Shown here piece by piece: positions 1 to 9,992 of a DNA stretch of 64,000 bases. The notes beneath the pieces were generated by a model. That model saw only the letters and a list, made by a program, of their open reading frames with translations, was not told where the DNA came from and made no database searches. Position 1 is the stretch's first letter. Each line of letters opens with the position of its first letter. A program made the translations under genes and the position numbers. This DNA comes from Ctenosaura bakeri (taxonomy: Eukaryota; Chordata; Lepidosauria; Squamata; Iguanidae). The stretch covers positions 61,657 through 125,656 of the forward strand of contig CAOLHI010004286.1 of the NCBI GenBank assembly GCA_948474755.1, in the 5' to 3' direction.

Positions 1-1024
1 AAAGTAAGCTGTTATTTCCAGCTTCTGGATCCCTATAGCTTCACCATTTTCAGAACCAGCCAACAAAAGCAGTGAATGCAATCAGGGCAGGTATAGTAGA
101 CTTGCTTGATGATAAGGAAAACTGAAAATATTTGTCTACACCAGATTGTTGGGGAAGAGAAGAATGATTGTATATTCTTTCCAATTCTAGCAAGTTACTC
201 CCAGATCCTTGCATTTTAATCTCTTCAGGCTGTCATCTGTAACTTGAATATTTCTGTAAATAAAAGCAATGACCTTACTCATTTGTTTACAAGCCAAATA
301 AGGAAAAGAATGCCCTTTATTCTGTATTATCTGCAGATACCTTTCCCTGAGGCAGGCCATAAACAGTATAAATTCCACATTGTGCTTCCCATCAGTCAAG
401 AAATCATTACTAAAGATTGGTCATAAACACTGGAAAATGCAGAGGTGTGCTGAACGCAAAGCCTTAAATTGATCCACTATAATTCTTTATGACTGCCCAT
501 CTACAGAAAACATAGGAAGCTGTCTAATACCATAGGTACAGCTACCTTACTGTCATCTATATTTAACTGGCAATGTTCTCCAGGGTTTCAGGCAGGGTTT
601 TTTCCCCAACCTACAGACATAAAGTGCCAAGAAAATAAATCATTTTAAAAAATGGAAAAATATTTTTCTCTTTGCCCCTGCCTCTTTGCTCCGGAAAAAT
701 TATAAACTTTAGAACAGAGGGGGAAAAATTTGAACTTAGGGAAGTGCTGTTAATGACAAGATTTTCCTCACTCAAACTAGCATGAACTGCTTAATATGAA
801 GATCCTAACACAGTCTGAGGAATTAGAAAATGACAATTCCTGTGCATACATTAGACTCAAATCCAAGATGCATTTTTTTGCATCTAGTGGGTACAGCCTT
901 CTTCACAAAAGGAGGACCATGTTGGGAAGCCTTCTTGATTGCCATCTTCAAGAGTTCAGAATGTTTAGTGTTGAATTTAATTTTATATCCAAATATACTG
1001 CTACTCCTAAGCTTCTGTCTAAAT

Positions 1025-1147
1025 CAGGGATGGGAATCATGCAGCCCTCCAGCTGTTGTTGGGCTATAGCTCCCAAAAATCCTTGCCAGCAGAGCCAATC
1101 GAAAGGAATGCTGGGAGCTATAGTTCAGCAACATCTGGAGGGTTGAA
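1025..1147. mobile_element. Palindromic hAT-like MITE, copy 1
   Basis: CAGGGATGGGAATC is followed by CAGCCCTCCAGCTGTTG and GCTATAGCTCCCA, mirrored by TGGGAGCTATAGTTCAGCAA and CATCTGGAGGG. The right outermost 10-15 bases are missing. Confidence 0.7.
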
Positions 1148-2060
1148 TGGTATTATCCTACATCTAAATTATACCCTTTATTTTGTTTATAATAAAATTT
1201 GTGGTTTCTTTTTCCATTTTACCATTTACTGTTCAAGTGGCAAAATCTTAGATACCAGTATTTATGTACCACAGGGTACAACAGTTTGCAGGGTATAATA
1301 GTGGGATATAGTCACAGTATTATTTGTAAATTACAGCTTTTATAAGTTTAAACTGAGTTATGAATAAAGCATTTTATATTGCAGTAAAGTAAACTGGGTT
1401 TGATATACTTCGTAGTCCATATGTTTCAGTTTCCCCCACCCATTTTCTACACCCACATCCAAAATGGTTTCCTCTGCTTAAAAAAAAAAAATGGAAATAT
1501 TAAATCTCTATTGGAACCCTACTTAGGCGTGTTAAGCATTATACCTGGGACCCTCTGCATGTAAAGTATGATATGCTCACAGTGTGTGTGAGAGAAATTA
1601 AGCAGCATGTAAAGCCCAGAAGGGAACTGTACTGCACAATTTGAAAAAAGGGCTGGATGTATAAATTAATTTGATTATTTGCCATGGAATGAGCTACTCT
1701 CAACAATCTTGTTGCTGTCATTGAGCAGCAGCCATTTTATCAGGTTATCTGAACTATTACCATCCCAGAATTGCAAACTTTTAAAGTCAGTAACTCGTTC
1801 TCTCCTCCTTTCCATCCTTCTTTCTTTTTGTATTTTCTCTATTGTAAAAGGAAAGACTGAGAACAAAGGCTCGGTGTGTTTTAAATTGATCTGTAAGCCT
1901 CTTGGAAAACATTTTCAGCTGAATAACGGTAAAAATGCTTCAAGGGGCACAGGTTGTAGTGAACATTGCAATAGAATGGATGCTATAATAACTGAGAATT
2001 TAACTCTTGCTTTTGGAAGATGGAAATCATCGCTTGCTCTGAGTTCTCCAAAACTTCTCT

Positions 2061-2083
2061 GTTTGTGTGTGTGTGTGTGTGTG
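2061..2083. repeat. (GT)n microsatellite
   Basis: A short GT run directly precedes the tail of the minus-strand 5S-derived SINE. Confidence 0.95.
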
Positions 2084-2084
2084 C

Positions 2085-2322
2085 AAACATGCACACGCTT
2101 TCAAGGCATCTGTCAGCTTATGGAGACCCCATAAATTTCATAGTACTTTCTCAGGCAAGGAATACTCAGAGGTAGTTTTGCCAGTCTTTGCCTCTGAAAT
2201 ATAGCCTGCAACACCTGATATGCATTAGCAGTCTCCCATTCAACCAGCGCTGACCCTGCTTAGCTTCCAAGATTAAATGAGATCTGGTGCCTTTAAGGTA
2301 TTGCCTATAGTCATATATATGC
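2085..2322 (-). mobile_element. 5S rRNA-derived SINE, copy 1
   Basis: In reverse complement the head reads TTGGAAGCTAAGCAGGGTCA and GAATGGGAGACTGC, followed by ATCAGGTGTTGCAGGCT, which tracks the internal promoter and 3' part of 5S rRNA. It then runs into a SINE body and a tail ending CCTTGAAAGCGTGTGC. The first 40 or so bases of 5S are poorly kept. It is not a working 5S gene, since it lacks the intact 5' half and a T-run terminator. Confidence 0.82.
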
Positions 2323-4073
2323 AATATCAATTAAAGGTGCCCAGCACTGCTAGGTACTGTAATGAAACAACCATTTGGCAGTGAAGAGGGAACTAATGGC
2401 TACAAAAACAAGAACAAAGAAGCACTGTGGTTTGAGGCAGCATCTAAGTAGTTTCCAAAGCACAGCATTAGGAAATGTTGTTAGTGCATCCTTTCAATGT
2501 ATATATTTTGTATTCCACAAACAGTAATTCATACAGTTAAGGTGGCTCCCCAAGATCCAAATAACTATTTTAATTATTAAGGGACAATAATATGGGTTTT
2601 CTAGGCAGCAAATACATTATAATAAGCAATGTTACACATCCTCTTGTCACAGGCAGTTCTATAATCATCAATAACAGGGTTGGGCAATTTGAATAATTCC
2701 CATCACCTAAAGGCATCTTAGCCAATGTGAAGAATATAGTACTGTAACTGGAGGCTCACAAGCCACCAATGTCTGATCCACAGGTAGACAGTACAGGAAA
2801 GGCAATACACCTTCTTGTGGTCTCCAAGGGATCTGGTCTGTGGATGGTTACGTTTCGTGCTGCCCACTAGCTCTTGAATGTCCACACAACTAAAACCTCA
2901 AACTCATTTTTTAGAGACTCTTATTACAGAATTACAAAGATTCTAGTGAGTCCCAGTGGAAAATGCTTAGGAAGAAGACCCCTTTCTGAGACACTGTAAA
3001 GCTCTCTAAAAGAATGCTTTGTGAGCTGCTTCCTGACTGGAATTCTCTAACCATGGCTGAAGAGGAAGCAAGTGGCTACCAGCCATATCTGAATATCCCC
3101 ACAACCTTGAGGGCTTTATGGAGACAGTACTGACTGTAGGAAATACTAAACTTCTTCTAACAGACTTGTGGGCCTCTTTTTCTGGTAAGTTCAGGCAGTA
3201 GTTTTAGAAGGCAGTGGTTGAGGCATTCCAGGAGCTAATGGATGTAGCAAAAGGAAATGTTTTTTTAAAAATGTTTCTGGCTGCTGGAAGCTTCAACTCC
3301 TGAAGCAGAACACAGAGTTCAGAGGAAGTGTTTTCAGACCTTGAGCAAAGACAGGGTGCCTTAGACCTTTTGGTGAAGTTCTGTGGAAACCTGAATGATC
3401 TACAAACTTCTAAGAACTAGAGAGTATGCAGCTGCTTGCACACCAGTATCTGGAACAAGAGCTGTTCCGTTTGCCTATTTTCAACAACTGGGATTACCAA
3501 TTGATAGAGTAATTAATTATTATTGAAGGCCAGTGCATTCTTAGTAGTCTGGATAAGATCCATGTTTTTGCACTGTGGCAGTGCCAGAATATGAAATGTG
3601 TGATTATTCTGGTTAATTCTGTGGCACCAAGGAAATCTCCAATACAAGGGTAGTTTAAGTGATATCCTTTGGAAAAAAATCAAATGAAATCTGGAAGATC
3701 TGGTTTTGATTCCATGAGATCAGACTTTTACTTTCTTTCTTCTTAATAGGTTTTGCTGTATGAGTTCGTGCCATAAATCAAACATTGAAGTCGTTGTGGT
3801 TCAAAGCCCATAGTTTGTATACTTGGCTTTGACTATGAATAGATCTGTCCTTCAGAGGTAACCAAAGACTATTCCTTGTGTGCCGCTTACTTAGCTACCT
3901 GTAACTTGTGCAGCACTTGTACTTAGCTACTTGTAAATTGTATAGGGCTGCCACTTTCCATGACAGACAGGATAAGGGTAATGTGCTGGATACTAAATTT
4001 CACATCATGCTTGGACAGTCCAGGGATAAGGAAAGGAACATTCACAGACTAGAGATGCTCAAGAACACATCAT

Positions 4074-4300
4074 CAGAGGTGTATCTAGAGTAGGGGAAAT
4101 AGGGCAGTTGTCCAGGGCGCCAATGCCAGGGGAGCACCAAAAAAAGCTCCTGGAAGATTTAGCCGCAGCGGAGGAAGAGGAAGTGACCCCAGAGGAGGAA
4201 TAGGCTGCCTGGATGGAGTCCTGGATGGAGAGGAAGAAAGCCACGGGAGCCCCTTTTCCCTTCCTCTTCTGAATTAACATGCAGGATGCCTGAAAAGGTT
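4074..4300 (+). mobile_element. hAT-like left end of the same kind as the element at 10518
   Basis: CAGAGGTGTATCTAGA at 4074 is followed by CAGGGCGCCAATGCCAGG, which parallels CCAGGCACCAATGCCAGG at the same distance inside the 10518 element. No matching right terminus was found, so the right limit is arbitrary. Confidence 0.6.
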
Positions 4301-5234
4301 GGGGGGGGGAGAATGGGGAAGTTATAATTTCTGGTTGAATTGGATCCAACCTGAAAGCTTTCTGCCAGCCCTCAGGGACCACTCGGACTACACCTCCCAT
4401 CATCCATGACCTGTGTGGCTGGGTATACTTGGGGAGGATGGGGAAGGGAGCCCTAGACAAGGAGAGGATGACTGGTTGGGGAAGTCTGACCCACTGAGTC
4501 AGATGGGGGGGGGTGTTACTTTGTAACTGACTGTCCTAAAATCTTTCCCTTTTCAAAAACTCCCTTTAATTGCCCAGCAATGTGCGGAGCCCAAGACGTG
4601 TCATTCTCTAAAGAAACTTCTAAGAAACAAAACAAAAACAATGGGGGAAAAACCTCTGCTATCTTCAGTGATATTGATATTCCCTTTTAAAATAATAATA
4701 ATAATCCATAAGTATTTGGGCTGGCGCCCACTGGATGCTTTCTATTACAAGTCCCATCATCCCTACCAGTGGTCCAGTGGTTTGTGTTGATGGGAGCTGC
4801 GATCCATGATGCCTGGAGGAAGCAAGGTTTGGGTTTGTTTGTGGTGCTGGAAAGAGAGGGAAGGCTGCTCAAGACAAAGAGCTCCCTGGCCTAAGGAGGA
4901 TTTTGTGAGAAAGGGTATGCGTGTCTTGGGAATATTTCTCAGCATTTTTGAAATTACTTCCAATTTCGCAAATGTTGACAGCTGAGGATGACATTGTGTG
5001 TTGCGCTGGAGCTTCCTCCTCCTCCCGCTGCCCCCTCCACCCTGACAGCTGAACTGCTGGCTTGATGAATCATGAGATCTTGAAATATTTCTCTTGCTTT
5101 TGATAGGAGGCAACCCCTGCCCTGAAGGTTTGGACATGTCTGCCCCTTCCTAGGGAAGGGCAGAAAGAGATGGAGGGAGAAAGAAGGGGAGAGAATACTT
5201 TTTGCCAGTTGGAAAAAAGAATACAGGTTGGAAA

Positions 5235-5440
5235 AGGAGGTGATCTGGAATCATTCTCATAATGGCATTTTTATCCTGCCCTCCCTCTGCATATTTCCAA
5301 GATATATGTGTAATTCTCTCAAGTTTTATGCTCACAACAATGTTGTGAGGTAGGCCAGCTGAGAAATAACATTGTGTAAGATCTACCAGCAAGCTTTAAG
5401 GCTGGGCAGAGATTTGAACTCACATCTTTCTGGTCTTAAT
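5235..5440 (-). mobile_element. MIR-like SINE remnant
   Basis: CTCACAACAATGTTGTGAGG and TAGGCCAGCTGAGAAATAAC followed by GAGATTTGAACTCACATCT track the reverse complement of a MIR-type core SINE. It is old and weakly matched. Confidence 0.4.
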
Positions 5441-5689
5441 CTGACACCCTTAAGAGCTCTTTGAACCCAGTGGATGGGCTTCAAAGCCCAAATGGAGCTT
5501 GAGGAGACCTGTGGTTTACATAGTGAGTAGGGGGATCCAAAGAAATCCCTGGTTCAAATCTTCAAAGTGTGATGAACCATTTTTCTAATCTCAGTCACTT
5601 GTCTTTCTCCTGATGTTGCAATACGGTGTCAGTTCAATCCTTACCTACCTTTGAGGGTTGTTGTAGAGGCTGCATGTGAAACTACAGTC

Positions 5690-5850
5690 TCTTTCATATT
5701 GCATAGTGATAGCACTTTAACAGCCATGGCTCCACCTGTAGAATCCTGGGAGATGTAGTTTCCTGGCATATTTAAACTTCTGTGCCGGAACATCCCAGCC
5801 ACTTAAGTAAACTACATGTTCCAGGATTCTGTTGGGTACAACCATAGCTC
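5690..5850. mobile_element. Palindromic MITE-like repeat, copy 3
   Basis: TAGTGATAGCACTTTAACAG, GAATCCTGGGAGATGTAGTT and AAACTACATGTTCCAGGATT form an inverted arrangement like the copies at 14105 and 15585. This one is strongly diverged. Confidence 0.45.
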
Positions 5851-6214
5851 TTAAAAATCACACAAACCTCAAAGGTGTTGCACGCACACACACACAAGAA
5901 GTCTTACGTGCCATGGCTGTTGTTGCAGATGGTATCATTGTTAGCAATCCCCATGGTCATGGTGAAGGTTTTCTGCTTTCCACCACAGAGGGTTTTCCCC
6001 ATCCTGAGAGCCCCTTCCTCCTATGCTTTCTCCACCAGCAGATGCTTTCCCTTGTCCTTTGCTCTGACACCATGCTACCTCCGAGGCTGTTTTCTGTCTC
6101 CCCTGCCACATTTCATGGCTTTTATTTCTTTTAAATAAAAGTAGTAGGTGTGGGTCCAGTGAGTGATGGTGGTGGGAGGCGTGCCTCCAAAGGACTGAGG
6201 CAACAAAAGCAGGT

Positions 6215-6260
6215 GTCTCTCTCTCTCTCTCTCTCTCTCGTGTGTGTGTGTGTGTGTGTT
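6215..6260. repeat. (CT)n(GT)n compound microsatellite
   Basis: About 12 CT units pass directly into about 10 GT units, about 500 bases upstream of the CpG island. Confidence 0.96.
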
Positions 6261-7088
6261 GGGGGGACTGGGATGAATGGATTGTGGTGGGGTGCCATGC
6301 TGACCTGAAGGGTGGCGGTGGAAGTGGAAGGCCCGGCCTTGTGGAGCTTGAGGGGCGGGAGTCCTTTGGGGGAAACAAAAGGAAAGTTGGCAAGTAAGAC
6401 AGCAGGAAAAGGCAGGCAGAGGAAAGAGAAGGGAGATGAGCTGCCTTGGGTAGTGTGTGTGGGGAGCCAGATATAAATATAATTAACTAATTAATTAATT
6501 AAATAAATAGCATGTAGGAGTGGGGGTAGGGGTAGGAAGGTAGGGGGCACTAGAAGCGCCATGGCACATCACCCAGGGCCCCTAAATGGTTTTTCCTGAA
6601 GCAAAGTGCTTCAGCAGGTCTTGACAGAACAGCTTGATTCCAGAATTCTTTCAATAACTACATTGACAAATGTGGCAGAATTAATTCCTTTGGCGAACAT
6701 GTTTAAAACGCATGCATGGTCATACTCTGTTCATTTCTTCCAGAGGTACTTCACAGAAGTCACTTTCGTCTTTGGAAAGAGCGTGAAAGCCCCCTTCAGC
6801 GGTGCACCTACCAAAAGACTCTGCGCGGGATGTTCAGCCTTGGCGCCTCTCGTCCTCTCCGTCCCAGTCCGGGTCCCCTCACCCGGTAGGCTGCTCTTCC
6901 CGCCCAAATCGCCTGGGCGCGGACGCGACGACGCCCCCGGGTGGGCTGGCTGCAAGCAGCTCCCTCAAGGCGGCGGGAAAGCGCCTCTGCTGCCGAGGTT
7001 CTCTCCGGCGGCTTCCCAGGCCGAGGAGGAGCGCGTGTGCGCGCGGAAAAGGAGGAGTCCGCCCCGGAGAGACCCCACCTCCGGAGGA

Positions 7089-7136
7089 ATGACAGAAAGA
7101 GCCGGGCGCGGGGGGAGGGAGGCTGCCACTGCTTAA
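7089..7136 (+). other. Possible upstream ORF in the 5' leader
   Basis: An ATG at 7089 opens a 15-codon reading frame ([15 protein letters not shown]) that ends with TAA 71 bases before the main start. It is out of frame with the transporter. It matters only if transcription starts upstream of 7089, which is unknown. Such uORFs can lower translation of the main frame. Confidence 0.3.
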
Positions 7137-7207
7137 TACCCAGGCGGCAGAGCGTGCTTCGCAGCGCCTCCAGCCAGCCGCGGGTGTGTGTGGCCGTCGC
7201 CGCTGCC

Positions 7208-7600
7208 ATGCGGGACTACGACGACATCGTCGCCTTCCTGGGCGAGTGGGGCCCCTTCCAGCGCCTGGTCTTCTTCCTGCTCTGCGCCAGCACCATCCCT
7301 AATGGCTTCAACGGCATGTCCGCCGTCTTCCTCGCCGGCATCCCGGAGCACCGGTGCCGGGTGCCGGCCGGGGCCAACCTGAGCGCGGCGTGGCTGAACG
7401 CCAGCATCCCGCTGGAGGAGCGGGGCGGGCGGCAGGTGGCCCAGCGGTGCCGGCGGTACCGCCTCGAGGCGCTGCGCAACTTCTCCGCCGGCGGCCTCCT
7501 GCCCGGGCGCGACGTCAACCTCAGCCAGGTGGAGCAGGAGGGCTGCCTGGACGGCTGGGAGTACAGCCGGGAGACCTACCGCTCCACCATCGTCAGCCAG
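7208..7600 (+). CDS. SLC22A4: SLC22A4-like exon 1, residues 1-131
   Basis: This exon encodes the cytoplasmic N-terminus, the first membrane helix and nearly all of the large glycosylated extracellular loop. The ATG at 7208 is the first in-frame ATG of an open stretch reaching back beyond 6941, and it gives the family start MRDYD. G at -3 makes an adequate Kozak context. Conserved loop cysteines (C50, C81, C113) are present, in line with a disulphide-bonded loop known for the family. The exon ends CAG before GTAGGG (donor at 7601) in phase 0. It is very GC-rich and CpG-dense, unlike exons 2-5. The loop stretch at residues 53-80 looks more divergent than the flanking helices. Confidence 0.95.
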
Positions 7601-9944
7601 GTAGGGAGGCGCCTGGACGCTCGCTTGGGGAGGAGGAAGGGGGACCGACTGCTCCGCGTACGCGCTCGGGGAGAGGCAGCCAAGGAGCCGCGGGTGCTTC
7701 AGGAGGCGGCGGATAAAACATGAGGTGGGGATATGGAGATTGGTAGCCGCCAATTCTGACAACAGGTGGGTTTGCCAGATTGGAAACGGGAGAGGGCTCC
7801 TGTCCCTTTAATGATTGTGCCGCTGGAGGAATTTCAGCCGGTCTTGCTCGTCACGCAACTGGCAATACCTGCTGAGATTCCCTCTTTTACACAACCATTC
7901 ACGGGACGCGTTAATATCTCCGGGTTCCAATGCGGTCACTCCAAGGAGGGACGGTCGGTGCGGCGTTCTGGAGGGGAAGGTCCGCTGGGGAGGGAGGGCT
8001 GGGGCGGGTCCCTTTGCCAGAGGGAATGCCGGTCACGGCCGAGAAAGGGGCCCTGGAGCACGTGTCGCCGGCGCGGTCGCCTTCCTGGCCTGCCGCAGTC
8101 CAGCGGCTCCAGATCCTGTTGCCTGCGTCTCCAGGAAAGGGCGGCGAGATCAAGGGGCCCTTTGCTGGAGAAGATAAAAGATAAAAGACGGCGGCGCTGC
8201 TCCAGGAACGGGGAGGCCCTTGGTTGCGCATCCTACGGCACCGTTTCCACTTCGCGCGTTTGACATGGCGATCGTTATCTGCCAGCCTCCACCGGTAACC
8301 TTCACCGCTGGAAAACGGGGTCAGCGCTGCTCTCCTGGGGAAGGGCGGGAGCGCGCAGAAAGACGCACGCAAGCAGTCTGCGTGCAAAGATCTGGCCGGC
8401 AAAGGACGGCGTGCCATACACTCGTCTCTCTGCGAATATCATTCGGCGGGAGTTTGCTGATGTAGTCGGTGGTATCTTACAGTTCCTCCGGTGACAGCAG
8501 CTTGGTGGCGCGTCATTCAGTGCATCACTGTCCCATGCTGCTAAATGCGTTGAACTCTCCATTGTAAAGTGTGTGCGTGCGCCTTCAGGTAGGGTTTCAC
8601 GGGGTTTCTTGGGCGAGGAATACTTAGGGGTGCTTTTGCCAGTTTCTGTCTGTGGAATACAGCTTACAGCCCCTGGTATCTGTTGGTGGTCTCCCATTCA
8701 AGTACCAAACAGAGCTGACTCTGCTTAGGTTCCAAGATCAGATGGGATCTAGTCCTTTTAGAGTATTAGAACTATGAGCTTAATCCAAATGTTAGGTCTA
8801 ATTAGAGTAGAATGATTGAACTGGGATTTGTTAATACTTATGTAGAGCTCATTGATTTATGGCTCTACCTCTGCTTGATTTGGGGCCCTCCTTCAATTTA
8901 GCCCTTCATCCTGGGCTCAGGTTTTAAAATTAGTCCTTCTGTGCCGGTTTCCCAGTTTATGCTGTGCACTCTTTCTCAAGCTCCTCTTGGTAGCCCATGG
9001 TGTCACCCAGCAGGTTGCTGCATAGAGACCTGCATGCAAGAAGTCTGAGTTCTGCAGTCAGTGAATAGGTACGGCTAAATATAATAGAAGAAATGCAGTG
9101 CTACTGGTTGCCCACAAATAATGGTGGGCTATATTAGACCCATTGGATTATGTCAGTACACACATATAAAATAACTTCAGTGTGGTGACTAAGAGTGTGT
9201 CATTCAAAGAGTGTGTTCATTTTTAAAAACATTTTTTCCATGTTCAGGAAGAAAATGAAAGACATTGTGCATAGGATTAAAATGCTAAATTGTACCCCTA
9301 ACCTTGGACCAAATCTGATAGTAATATTGAGGATCATATCAGGCATGAAATAAATCTAGAGAGCATATCAGGTCTCAGTTCATTTCTTCCTTTTTTAAAA
9401 AAATGAAAAAAGTTGAAGCTAACTTATTGCCATTTTAAAAGCTTGTAATACCATAATCATTCCTAGTAAGCCTCAGAAGCATTCAGGTGTTATTCCTGTG
9501 CATACATTTTGGTGAAGACTTGTCTGTCTAGGCCTTCGTAGGCAACTTGAGCTGTCCAGATGGTACTGGATTGCAACTCCCAGCAAGGAGCCACATTAGC
9601 TTTGCTTGTTGTTTTTCAGAAGTGTCCTGTTGCTAATGTTACTTATTAGTTATTATCACTTTAAAAAACACTTTGAATACAAAAATGGCCCCAGATCTTA
9701 GCCAGCTTGTTATTAGAAACAAATACAGAAAGTCTTTGAATTACTGGGGTCTGACACTGTCTAGAGATTTAATGATAATTGCTGGGGTTGCGCTCTAATG
9801 ATATTAATTGCTGTAACTGAAATGAAGTCAGTGGATGACACAACTAAATTATAATATAGGTTTGACTAATTGTTTCATGGATGCAAAATTATAGAGCATT
9901 GAACAATAACTATAGCCTCGTTTATTGGGTCTATGACCGCACAA

Positions 9945-9992
<48 letters not shown>

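Larger units (their letters stand above)
1..6769. other. Upstream flank: no recognisable gene
   Basis: The flank is AT-rich non-coding sequence. Short open stretches have no family resemblance and lack splice-compatible partners. Recognisable pieces are listed separately (MITE at 1025, GT run at 2061, 5S-derived SINE at 2085, hAT-like end at 4074, MIR-like piece at 5235, palindromic repeat at 5690, CT/GT run at 6215). Segments 1150-2060, 2325-4070, 4560-5230 and 5860-6210 show nothing I can name beyond poly-purine runs and two traces, near 4385 and 4745, of an ACTCCCATCATCC-type MITE core. Confidence 0.6.
6770..8420. promoter_or_regulatory. CpG island with presumed SLC22A4-like promoter and 5' UTR
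   Basis: CG dinucleotides are dense from about 6770 to 8420 and rare on both sides. The block covers the presumed transcription start, exon 1 and the first 800 bases of intron 1. GC-box-like runs such as TCCGCCCC and GGGCGCGGGG lie at about 7055-7115. No TATA box is seen close to the ATG, as expected of a CpG-island promoter. The transcription start cannot be placed from sequence alone. Confidence 0.75.

Noticed and set aside
1..6769. Exons of an upstream neighbour gene
   Set aside because: I looked for conserved coding blocks with splice sites and found none; the only coherent signals are repeats.
6941..7207. N-terminal extension of the transporter
   Set aside because: The frame is open upstream, but there is no in-frame ATG before 7208, and MRDYD is the usual start of the family.
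6606..7209. Long frames on both strands upstream of and around exon 1
   Set aside because: They arise from GC-rich sequence without stops; only the frame of the ATG at 7208 has family support.
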